A stretch of 19,805 nt of DNA. Origin: Methanomassiliicoccaceae archaeon UBA537. Lineage in GTDB: Archaea; Thermoplasmatota; Thermoplasmata; Methanomassiliicoccales; Methanomethylophilaceae. The position numbers and the translations under genes are program-made. Shown here in pieces: positions 1 through 6,114 of the stretch. Location of the stretch: the NCBI GenBank assembly GCA_002504495.1, contig DATC01000131.1, positions 6,255 to 26,059 on the forward strand, in the 5' to 3' direction. The notes beneath the pieces were generated by a model. It did no database searches. It was not told the DNA's origin and was given only the letters and a program-made list of their open reading frames with translations. Every line of letters starts with the position of its first letter. The first letter of the stretch is position 1.

Positions 1-77
1 CCCCTGTAGTTCTGGATCTCCTGCATGTCCTTCTTGAAGTCGTACTTCGCTCTGTCCTCTGAATTGGCTTCTCCCAT
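1..77 (-). CDS. prf1: Peptide chain release factor aRF1, N-terminal fragment
   Basis: Only the first 25 codons and two bases lie in the window; the gene runs off the left edge. Translation from ATG at 77 gives an acidic start followed by KYDFKKDMQEIQNYRG. This matches the N-terminal pattern of archaeal/eukaryotic class I release factor (K-Y-x-F-K-K, then a helix leading into the conserved R-G-x-x-T-E-L-I-S segment). The family recognises all stop codons in the ribosomal A site and triggers peptide release. AGGTGAT sits about six bases before the ATG, supporting this start. It is divergent from pyrH across a short shared promoter. The call rests on about 25 residues, so it is a good but not certain identification. 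Confidence 0.72.
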   Translation of the reverse strand, partial: MGEANSEDRAKYDFKKDMQEIQNYR

Positions 78-129
78 GTCAATCACCTAATGTTTTTATG
101 GCAAGTGGACTTGCTAATTAAGGTTGCCC
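78..129. promoter_or_regulatory. Divergent promoter between aRF1 and pyrH
   Basis: This 52-base AT-richer gap serves both genes. On the plus strand TTTTTATG (93-100) lies about 30 bases before the pyrH ATG, so pyrH mRNA would be leaderless or nearly so. On the minus strand TTAATTA (115-121) is placed for a start near 92-95, leaving a short leader with AGGTGAT for aRF1. Box assignment is by spacing and composition only. Confidence 0.5.
101..114. repeat. Perfect inverted repeat GCAAGT-GG-ACTTGC in the divergent promoter
   Basis: Two six-base arms (101-106 and 109-114) separated by two bases form a dyad centred between the two predicted TATA boxes of aRF1 and pyrH. The position suits an operator able to affect both promoters, but no regulator is identified and chance cannot be excluded for a 14-base site. 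Confidence 0.45.
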
Positions 130-1047
130 ATGGATAAAGTCGTGGTTTCTATCGGCGGTTCCGTCCTGATCCCCGGAAAAGATGATTCCGAATACATAGC
201 CAGACTGGCGAAGATGCTACTGTCTCTGAAGGACGAGGTGCAGATCGCGGTCGTCGTCGGAGGAGGGCGCACGGCGCGCTACTACGCCTCCACAGGCAGG
301 GAGCTTGGGGGAGACACCCGCCAGCTGGACATCATGGGCATAGGCGCCACCAGGTTGAACGCTCAACTGCTGGGTCTTGCTCTCGGCGACATGCCGGACA
401 AGGTCCCCGAGACAGCCGAGGAGACGGCGAGGCTCTCCCGGCCCGGCCGCATAGTCGTCATGGGCGGCACAGAGCCCGGCCATACCACGGATGCGGTGTC
501 GATGATGGTCGCGAGGGCCATGAAGGCCGACCGCGTGGTCAACGCCACCGCGGTGGATGCCGTCTACACCGCCGACCCCCGCACCGACCCGAACGCCGAG
601 AAGATCCCCCGGATGGACATAGCCAGACTCGGAGAGATCGTATACAAGGAGCATGACGCGTCCAAGTCCAGCGTCTTCGATCCGCTCGGCGTGAGGATCG
701 CCGCGGAATCCCGGATCGATATCTCCATGGTCGATGGAAGGAACCTCACGGAGCTGTCGAAGGCCATCCGCGGGACGGAATTCGAAGGAACATTCATCGA
801 CTCCCATCGATCGGGTCCAGATCCTCCGACCTCAGGATCTCCAATCCCGAAGAGGCGGCGATGTCCGCCATCCTGCGGGCCTCGGAACCCTTCATGGACT
901 TGCGATGGATGTACACGCATCCCGTTCCGGAGGCGCTGCAGGCCGAGGTCATCATCCTGGCTATATCCTCGTCGCTTCTTCCTTCGAGCTGATAGTTGGG
1001 GATCATGTGGCCGAAATCGATCTTGCGGGTCAGAGCCGCCTCCGTGA
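130..1047 (+). CDS. pyrH: UMP kinase, with an anomalous antisense C-terminal run-on
   Basis: This amino-acid-kinase-fold enzyme phosphorylates UMP to UDP with ATP in cytosolic pyrimidine nucleotide synthesis. Residues 3-12 (KVVVSIGGSV) are the N-terminal phosphate loop, VVVGGGRTARYY (41-52) is the glycine-rich UMP-binding region, and NATAVDAVYTADP (138-150) is the nucleotide-base segment of the archaeal UMPK family. ATG at 130 is preferred to TTG at 124 because the family starts M-x-x-V-V-x-S-x-G-G and a TATA box sits about 30 bases upstream. Archaeal UMPKs are about 225 residues and end in a G-T-x-x motif; here GTF is at 220-222. No stop follows: the frame continues for about 80 Arg/Pro/Ser/Cys-rich residues antisense to dtdA, to TGA at 1045-1047. 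The kinase call is firm for residues 1-225; the tail is doubtful. Confidence 0.85.
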   Translation: MDKVVVSIGGSVLIPGKDDSEYIARLAKMLLSLKDEVQIAVVVGGGRTARYYASTGRELGGDTRQLDIMGIGATRLNAQLLGLALGDMPDKVPETAEETARLSRPGRIVVMGGTEPGHTTDAVSMMVARAMKADRVVNATAVDAVYTADPRTDPNAEKIPRMDIARLGEIVYKEHDASKSSVFDPLGVRIAAESRIDISMVDGRNLTELSKAIRGTEFEGTFIDSHRSGPDPPTSGSPIPKRRRCPPSCGPRNPSWTCDGCTRIPFRRRCRPRSSSWLYPRRFFLRADSWGSCGRNRSCGSEPPP

Positions 1048-1639
1048 ACCTGGGGGCATAGTGGCTCCCTCCGACGCCCACGGCGACGGGATATCCACCC
1101 GATGGATCGTTCTCCTCGACGACCTTGGCGAGAAGCTCGGCGGCCTTCATATCGCCCCAATGGGTCGCTTCGCTTCCGATCTCGATGAAGAAGGTGGGCT
1201 TCTCCACGTAAGGGCCGTGATGGGTCACTTCGAAGCACACCTGCACATCCGCAGCGGTGCAGCCGGCGGAGATCCGTCTGAGCGCATCCGTCATAGCTGA
1301 AGGGGATGCAGGAGCGAGGGTCTCCGGGCGCCCTCCGAAATCTGCCTGATGGTAGTTCCCGATAGGATGCACCGTGAGCGCGGGACGTCCGCTCTTGGCA
1401 GAGTGCTTCGAAAGCACGACTATCGAATCCGCATCGATTCCGAAATCGGCCGCCTCGCGATCCAATCCCTCTCTTCTGATGTGGATGTCCGGTATGCTCA
1501 TCAGAACATCGTCCCCGCGGGACCTGAACACGGCATCATCGGTGTGTCCCATGTCCTCCCATCCGCCGCTTTTCAGAAGGAACGACCTCATGTTGACGGA
1601 AGGGAGATCCACGATGCTGCAAACGATGAGTCTGGTCAT
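794..1639 (-). CDS. dtdA: D-aminoacyl-tRNA deacylase, archaeal GEK1/DTD2 type
   Basis: The enzyme hydrolyses D-amino acids wrongly attached to tRNA, recycling the tRNA. The 281-residue product has the family's signature stretches: a Ser/His segment SKHS...LTVHPIGN (77-95), FEVTHHGPYVEKPTFFIEIGSE (136-157, with the paired histidines) and GVGGSHYAPRFTE (188-200). Length is normal. The frame is open to 1693, but family members start M-x-x-L-I-V-C-S, so one of the tandem ATGs at 1642 and 1639 is the start. AGGCGG at 1644-1649 is better spaced for the ATG at 1639. TGA at 794-796 falls exactly where UMP kinase on the other strand should end. It diverges from the winged-helix regulator. Function is confident from the motifs; the exact start is uncertain by one codon. 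Confidence 0.88.
   Translation of the reverse strand: MTRLIVCSIVDLPSVNMRSFLLKSGGWEDMGHTDDAVFRSRGDDVLMSIPDIHIRREGLDREAADFGIDADSIVVLSKHSAKSGRPALTVHPIGNYHQADFGGRPETLAPASPSAMTDALRRISAGCTAADVQVCFEVTHHGPYVEKPTFFIEIGSEATHWGDMKAAELLAKVVEENDPSGGYPVAVGVGGSHYAPRFTEAALTRKIDFGHMIPNYQLEGRSDEDIARMMTSACSASGTGCVYIHRKSMKGSEARRMADIAASSGLEILRSEDLDPIDGSR
805..1047 (+). other. Antisense run-on of pyrH through dtdA
   Basis: Beyond residue 225 of UMP kinase the frame stays open across the 3' part of dtdA on the other strand. The translated tail is rich in Arg, Pro, Ser and Cys and looks like non-coding translation. The other two plus-strand frames are also open at the expected end: one runs to about 990, the other to 1300. 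Confidence 0.6.
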
Positions 1640-1642
1640 CAT

Positions 1643-1730
1643 TCCGCCTGAATGCGGACGCGTATATGCGTATTTCCAGTGGAAACACCGCATGTCCGAT
1701 TTTAGCTCTCACATCTAACAAGCGTATCCA
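1643..1730. promoter_or_regulatory. Divergent promoter between dtdA and the winged-helix/TPR gene
   Basis: The 88-base gap has GATTTTAGC (1698-1706) about 28 bases before the plus-strand ATG at 1731, which fits a leaderless transcript. On the minus strand the AT-rich run read from 1676 down to 1661 (AAATACGCATATACGC) is a candidate TATA region for dtdA, with AGGCGG just before its ATG. Assignments are by spacing only. Confidence 0.4.
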
Positions 1731-4301
1731 ATGCTGAGACGTGTTAAAGACGAGGACGGCAAGAAGAGGCTCATGCCACCGATGACGCTGCCTCAGAAGG
1801 CTCTGCTGCACCTGTACCGCTACCGTCACATATCCCCAGGGATAGGATACGGTGCTCCTCGCGAGATGACCCAGGACGGGGTCGCGGAAGCACTGGGGAT
1901 ATCGAGATCGCATGCATCCATCATCGTCAACAATCTGACGGAGAAGAGCATGCTGACCACCAGGAAGATACGCATCCTCGGCGCCTCCTGCCCCAGGAAG
2001 ATCTACTTCATCACTCCGGACGGAAAGGCCGAATGCGAAAGCATCCTCTCGGCGCTGAACATCGAATCGGAGGACTCGATTCTTCCGGGAAACATCAACT
2101 ACTGCAACTCCGCCGCATTCTGGTCCCTGCCCGAAGAGGAGAAGACCCTCCTTGGCTGCCTCATGGTACTTCGCATCCCTGTCCACAGGGCCGAGCTGGG
2201 CGATCCACCGAACTATCTGATTCCTTTCGATGCCAGGGGCACGGTCCACATAAAGCAGGAGACCAAGACATGGTACCTCGAGAAGGCGGATGTGGAGACC
2301 CTGCGCAGATGGCACAGCGCGGCGGCGGATTGGTGCCTGGACCGCAGATGCGATCCGAGGGAGAAGCTGTACCACCTGTTCCGCGCCAACAGGAAGAGGG
2401 AGGCCCAGAAGCTCGCGAAATCATGGAGGTTCATGTTCATGGACTTCCCCGACCGTGAGAGCAGGGACATCCTCGGAAACCTGGGCTCCGAATTCGATGA
2501 CGACGGTCTGAAGCTGACGACCGCGCGCATGAGCCTGAGGATGGGAGAGGTCTCGGAAGCCAGGAAGGAGGCCGAACTGGTTTCGGATACTGACTCGCCG
2601 TCCGCAGACGCGATGATCTCCGAGATACTCCTGGCGGAAGGAAGATGCGCCATGGCGCTGGACCGCGCACTGGACTGCTATATCGGCGACATCGACACCT
2701 CTGCCGCATTGGGGCTGTGCATGAACGCCAACGAGAGATACTCGGAGGCTCTGACCTACCTCGACAGGTGCAGGATGGAGATGCGGCGCACGAGATGCGT
2801 CTTCAGGATCGATGAGATCCTCAGGGCGAGATCGGACGCCCTCCGCGCGCTCGGGAACACCGTCGATGCGGACAAGGCATGGACGATGGCCGAATGCTGG
2901 AGGAAGGATCCCACCCTCAGGTACCGATCACAGGGTCCTGTTGGACCTCAAATGATCGATGTCGGAGATGTACAGGTCCCTGATGTCCTTGATATCCCAC
3001 TTGAGCATCGCGAGCCTCTCGAACCCGAATCCCCATGCGAGCACCGGAACCTTCACGCCGAAAGGAGCGACGACCTCGGGCCTGAATATGCCTGCCCCTC
3101 CGAGCTCCATCCATTTCCCGTTGAAGAAGACCTCCAGCTCCAGGGACGGCTCCGTATACGGGAAGTACGCGGGCCTTATGCGTATCTGGTCGAATCCCAT
3201 CCTGGAATAGAACTCCCTGATCATGGAGATGAGCATGTCGAAGTTCCCGTTCTCATCGATGACTATGCCTTCGATCTGTGTGAACTCCGGCAGGTGGGTG
3301 GAATCGATGGATTCCTTCCTGAAGATGCGGGAGATGGAGAACGCCTTCCTGGGCGCGTCTGGGTGCTCTGCGATGTACTTTATGCTGCTGACGGTACTGT
3401 GTGTCCTCAGCAGAGCCTTCTCGGCCTTCTCCCTCGACCAGGTGCCGCCCCATCCTGTGGATCCGGTGTCTCCTCCGTGCTCCTGTATGTCCCTGACCTG
3501 GGCGACGAGGGCCTCGTCCTCTATACGGATGGAGGCGGGATGCTCGAGATAGAAGGTGTCCTGCAGATCCCTGGCCGGATGGTCCTGAGGGGTATAGAGG
3601 ACATCGAGGTTCCAGAACGCGGGCTGAACGTACTCCGACTTCATCTCCTCGAATCCCATGTCGGTGAAGAGCCTGCGTACCTGCGCCCCGAGACGGGAGA
3701 GCATGTGCTTCTTGGCGGGATTGACGATGGGTGCGAAGGTCTGGATGTCGTAGCGTCTGAACTCCGCATCCCTCCATTCGCCGCTCTGTATGACGCGATC
3801 GGTGATGTCGGTGATCTGGGGCTTCAGCTCTATGCCGGACGTCGCCATCTCCATTCCTTCCGCGGTGAGAGCGACGGACCTCTCGGCGACTATGCGCTCG
3901 CCGATCATGCCCTGACGGCCCTTGAGGTCCTTTATCAGCTTCGGATCCGCGTCCTTCTCCGGAACCGGACCCTCGGCCATGCGTGCCAGGAGCTCCTCTT
4001 CCGGCATGCGTTCGTCCAGAGTCTGCCTGCCCTTGTCGGTCAAAGAGACGATCCTGGTGCCATCGGAAGAAGAGATGTCGGCGAGACCCTTCCTCTTGAG
4101 CCAGCCGATGGCGATCCTTCCGACGCCCTCAGGCATGGCGGCCTCCATGTCCTGCATGGGCATGGATCCTCCCGCGTCGGAGATCACGGTTATCGCGATC
4201 CTCTCCGGCAGCCCCTGCTCGACGGCGGACCTATCGGTCAGCACATAGAACCTCTCCGTCTTCTCCTCTATGGTCGCCAATCCCTTGGATTCCAACCATG
4301 A
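1731..4301 (+). CDS. Winged-helix DNA-binding regulator with TPR-like repeats; credible coding part ends about 2927
   Basis: Residues about 18-105 form a winged helix-turn-helix: MTQDGVAEALGISRSHASII (46-65) is the DNA-reading helix pair and 76-95 the wing, ending ITPDGKAECES. Residues about 190-232 (LRRWHSAAADW...EKLYHLFRANRKREAQKLAKSW) resemble the linker that follows the ATPase domain in MalT-like STAND regulators. Residues about 235-392 are Ala/Leu/Arg helical repeats of TPR type. There is no P-loop, so if related to STAND proteins it lacks the ATPase. I recognise no named family or ligand. At residue 400 the frame meets the stop of the convergent pheS but has no stop itself, and continues about 450 acidic, Leu/Gly-rich residues antisense to pheS, to TGA at 4299-4301. 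That part is probably not protein; the real gene likely ends near 2925-2985 after a frameshift or stop loss. Confidence 0.6.
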   Translation: MLRRVKDEDGKKRLMPPMTLPQKALLHLYRYRHISPGIGYGAPREMTQDGVAEALGISRSHASIIVNNLTEKSMLTTRKIRILGASCPRKIYFITPDGKAECESILSALNIESEDSILPGNINYCNSAAFWSLPEEEKTLLGCLMVLRIPVHRAELGDPPNYLIPFDARGTVHIKQETKTWYLEKADVETLRRWHSAAADWCLDRRCDPREKLYHLFRANRKREAQKLAKSWRFMFMDFPDRESRDILGNLGSEFDDDGLKLTTARMSLRMGEVSEARKEAELVSDTDSPSADAMISEILLAEGRCAMALDRALDCYIGDIDTSAALGLCMNANERYSEALTYLDRCRMEMRRTRCVFRIDEILRARSDALRALGNTVDADKAWTMAECWRKDPTLRYRSQGPVGPQMIDVGDVQVPDVLDIPLEHREPLEPESPCEHRNLHAERSDDLGPEYACPSELHPFPVEEDLQLQGRLRIREVRGPYAYLVESHPGIELPDHGDEHVEVPVLIDDYAFDLCELRQVGGIDGFLPEDAGDGERLPGRVWVLCDVLYAADGTVCPQQSLLGLLPRPGAAPSCGSGVSSVLLYVPDLGDEGLVLYTDGGGMLEIEGVLQIPGRMVLRGIEDIEVPERGLNVLRLHLLESHVGEEPAYLRPETGEHVLLGGIDDGCEGLDVVASELRIPPFAALYDAIGDVGDLGLQLYAGRRHLHSFRGESDGPLGDYALADHALTALEVLYQLRIRVLLRNRTLGHACQELLFRHAFVQSLPALVGQRDDPGAIGRRDVGETLPLEPADGDPSDALRHGGLHVLHGHGSSRVGDHGYRDPLRQPLLDGGPIGQHIEPLRLLLYGRQSLGFQP
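2928..4301 (+). other. Long antisense open frame through pheS (run-on of the regulator gene)
   Basis: The plus-strand frame is codon-aligned with pheS, so stops would need TTA, CTA or TCA codons in pheS, which this genome rarely uses. That explains 1.37 kb without a stop and argues against real coding. The other two frames close at 2953-2955 and 2981-2983. Confidence 0.65.
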
Positions 4302-4445
4302 TGCGGCGCTCATGGCCTCGACCTCGACGGAGAAATCGCCTTCCGACACCAGATCGGCGGCCGATGCACTGCCGCCTCTCTTCTCGAGCGCCAACAGCAA
4401 CCTCTTCTCGTTGTGGCTGAGTCCTTCAAGAATAGTCCTGTCCAT
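2928..4445 (-). CDS. pheS: Phenylalanyl-tRNA synthetase alpha subunit
   Basis: Class II synthetase chain that charges tRNA-Phe as part of an (alpha-beta)2 enzyme. The 505-residue length fits archaeal/eukaryotic PheS. Residues 1-215 are winged-helix-like modules at the tRNA-binding end. The catalytic domain follows: DHPARDLQDTFYL (288-300), motif 2 ISRIFRKESIDSTHLPEFTQ (371-390), and motif 3 GFGFERLAM (472-480) with the ATP-binding Arg. ATG at 4445 lies five bases after the trpS stop; GGTGAT over the trpS terminus supplies the ribosome site. The two genes are therefore an operon, trpS first. The beta-subunit gene pheT is not in this window. The 3' end abuts the convergent regulator with no spacer. 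Confidence 0.95.
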   Translation of the reverse strand: MDRTILEGLSHNEKRLLLALEKRGGSASAADLVSEGDFSVEVEAMSAASWLESKGLATIEEKTERFYVLTDRSAVEQGLPERIAITVISDAGGSMPMQDMEAAMPEGVGRIAIGWLKRKGLADISSSDGTRIVSLTDKGRQTLDERMPEEELLARMAEGPVPEKDADPKLIKDLKGRQGMIGERIVAERSVALTAEGMEMATSGIELKPQITDITDRVIQSGEWRDAEFRRYDIQTFAPIVNPAKKHMLSRLGAQVRRLFTDMGFEEMKSEYVQPAFWNLDVLYTPQDHPARDLQDTFYLEHPASIRIEDEALVAQVRDIQEHGGDTGSTGWGGTWSREKAEKALLRTHSTVSSIKYIAEHPDAPRKAFSISRIFRKESIDSTHLPEFTQIEGIVIDENGNFDMLISMIREFYSRMGFDQIRIRPAYFPYTEPSLELEVFFNGKWMELGGAGIFRPEVVAPFGVKVPVLAWGFGFERLAMLKWDIKDIRDLYISDIDHLRSNRTL

Positions 4446-4450
4446 GATGA

Positions 4451-5572
4451 TCACCATTCGAAACCGTCGTACGTCATATCGCCCACGATGTCCTTGGCCT
4501 TCTCGCGACGATCCTGATGCTCCTCCAGGAACACGTTGATCCTCTGGGTGAGGCACTGCTTGCATTCGCCGCAGAGGATCTCTCCGTTCCTGCACCTGTC
4601 CGCCAGCTCGTTGAGCTTCGAATCGTCGTCCTCGAAAAGGAAGAAGAAGTACTGATAGACGGCGCAGACATCGGGATTCCCGCCCATAGCGCGCTGCTCC
4701 TCCACGGATACCCTTCCTCCGGTGAACGCTCTGCCCACCTTCTTCTTCACAGCCTTCGGGGAATCGGTGGTGTAGATGGTGGTGTCCTCTACGGAGGACG
4801 ACATCTTGCCGCTGCCGTCCAGACCGGGGAGCATCTTGCAGAACAGGAGCGAGGGCTTAGGGAATCCCAGATGGGGAGCGGCGTCGCGGGTCACCCTGAA
4901 ATGCGGATCCTGATCTATTCCGCAGGGGATGAGGACCGGGACCTGCTTTCCGGCATCTATCGAAGGAAGGAAGGCGGGCACGGACTGCATCGTGGTATAG
5001 AAGATCGAACCGATATTGGTCGAATTATCGAAGCCGAACACGGCCTTCGCCGTGGAATACGTCGTCCTCTTCGCGACCTTCAGCGCCACGGGATACATCT
5101 TGTCGACGTTCTTGGTATCGAGTATGATTCTGGTCTTCTTCGGATCGAATCCCAATGCGATGAAGTCCAGAGCGTTCTCGTAGGCCATGCCGGTCGTCTC
5201 GTCGAGAGTCAGATCCTTGAACAGGAACTTCTCGTCATCCGTCATCTGGAACAGCATGTCGCATCCGAACGTCTTCTGAACCCATCTGTTGAAGATCCAG
5301 GGCATGAGATGGCCGAGATGCGTGTTCCCGGAGGGACCGCGGCCAGTGTACAGGGTGAACGTGTTCCCTTTGTCGTGCTCGTCGAGCAACCAACCGAGGT
5401 CTCTGTGCGAATAGAATATCCCGCGTCTCATCATGGGATGGAGCGGGCCGTACCTGGACAATCTGTCCAACAGAGCGTCATCGATGGGGGCGGTTCCGAA
5501 CTGCTTCATCAGCATCTCGTAATCGATATCCCCGGTGACCTCCCACGGCGTAACCTTGAAGTCCTCGGGCAT
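4451..5572 (-). CDS. trpS: Tryptophanyl-tRNA synthetase
   Basis: Class I synthetase that activates Trp and charges tRNA-Trp. The 373-residue product carries the HIGH-like signature GPSGNTHLGH (79-88) and KMSSS (256-260). The GIDQDPHFRVTRD stretch (218-230) is typical of the archaeal/eukaryotic TrpRS branch. A Cys cluster CGECKQC (334-340) near the C terminus could bind metal. The frame is open to 5659, but the family begins near the PEDFKVTPWEV segment and GAGGT lies about eight bases before the ATG at 5572. A TATA-like AATTATTAAAACG (minus strand, 5603-5615) is well placed. It leads a two-gene operon with pheS and diverges from an unknown gene. Confidence 0.95.
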   Translation of the reverse strand: MPEDFKVTPWEVTGDIDYEMLMKQFGTAPIDDALLDRLSRYGPLHPMMRRGIFYSHRDLGWLLDEHDKGNTFTLYTGRGPSGNTHLGHLMPWIFNRWVQKTFGCDMLFQMTDDEKFLFKDLTLDETTGMAYENALDFIALGFDPKKTRIILDTKNVDKMYPVALKVAKRTTYSTAKAVFGFDNSTNIGSIFYTTMQSVPAFLPSIDAGKQVPVLIPCGIDQDPHFRVTRDAAPHLGFPKPSLLFCKMLPGLDGSGKMSSSVEDTTIYTTDSPKAVKKKVGRAFTGGRVSVEEQRAMGGNPDVCAVYQYFFFLFEDDDSKLNELADRCRNGEILCGECKQCLTQRINVFLEEHQDRREKAKDIVGDMTYDGFEW

Positions 5573-5661
5573 GGCTGTTACCTCAACGCCCATGCGCGCA
5601 CTCGTTTTAATAATTCGCGCGCGAGCGATGGATATTACTAGGTCCGCCCCGATGAGCATCC
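5573..5661. promoter_or_regulatory. Divergent promoter between trpS and the 150-residue unknown gene
   Basis: The 89-base gap contains AATTATTAAAACG read on the minus strand (5603-5615), giving trpS a short leader with GAGGT. On the plus strand GATATTAC (5631-5638) lies about 28 bases before ATG 5662, consistent with a leaderless transcript. An alternating CGCGCGCG run is at about 5616-5623. Confidence 0.45.
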
Positions 5662-6114
5662 ATGTTCAGCATCCTGGGTCAAGAGGCCCTCTACGTGGAG
5701 CTCGCCGACGTCTTCAAGAAGAGGATCACGGAACTGGCGAACCCCGATGATGAGAAGGAGAAGGAATTCCTCGATATCCTCTCGAGATCGGACGTCATGT
5801 ACCTGTTCAATGCGATCACGGAGGAGCACACGTTCTTCATCAAGGTCCCGAAAGACGTGTCTCCCGAACAGATCCAGACCATGGCAGATGCGTCCTTGGC
5901 TATACTCGGAAGAACCGTGGAGGAGACCCCCTGCGTAGCCGTCGACGACGTGCGTCAGAAGTACAACGTCATCATCACGAACTACGAGGAGCCGGAGATC
6001 ATCGGACTCAACAAGACCCCCGGCTATTCCGCCGGCGAAGCATTCAAGCCCATCTTCGATTCTCTTGCGTCGCCCGGGCGCGCGAATCCCTATTTCAACG
6101 ATCGCTTCCTTTGA
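5662..6114 (+). CDS. Uncharacterised 150-residue cytosolic protein
   Basis: I do not recognise the family. The protein has no signal peptide or membrane segment. It is acidic, with a charged helical first third (ANPDDEKEKEFLDILSR, 26-42) and alternating beta/alpha content after that (HTFFIKVPKD 56-65; QKYNVIITNYEEPEIIGLNK 99-118), suggesting a small compact domain. ATG at 5662 has a TATA-like box about 28 bases upstream and no clear ribosome site; an earlier ATG at 5652 is out of frame. It diverges from trpS and its last 25 bases overlap the convergent membrane-protein gene. Codon use matches its neighbours, supporting a real gene. No function is proposed. Confidence 0.7.
   Translation: MFSILGQEALYVELADVFKKRITELANPDDEKEKEFLDILSRSDVMYLFNAITEEHTFFIKVPKDVSPEQIQTMADASLAILGRTVEETPCVAVDDVRQKYNVIITNYEEPEIIGLNKTPGYSAGEAFKPIFDSLASPGRANPYFNDRFL

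Noticed and set aside
5616..5623. CGCGCGCG run in the trpS divergent promoter as a possible regulatory or Z-DNA element
   Set aside because: It is short and not part of a clean inverted repeat; in a GC-rich genome it is not distinctive.
4517..5641. A 374-residue plus-strand open frame opposite trpS
   Set aside because: It is a codon-bias shadow of trpS, acidic and repetitive, with no promoter or ribosome site and no recognisable domain.
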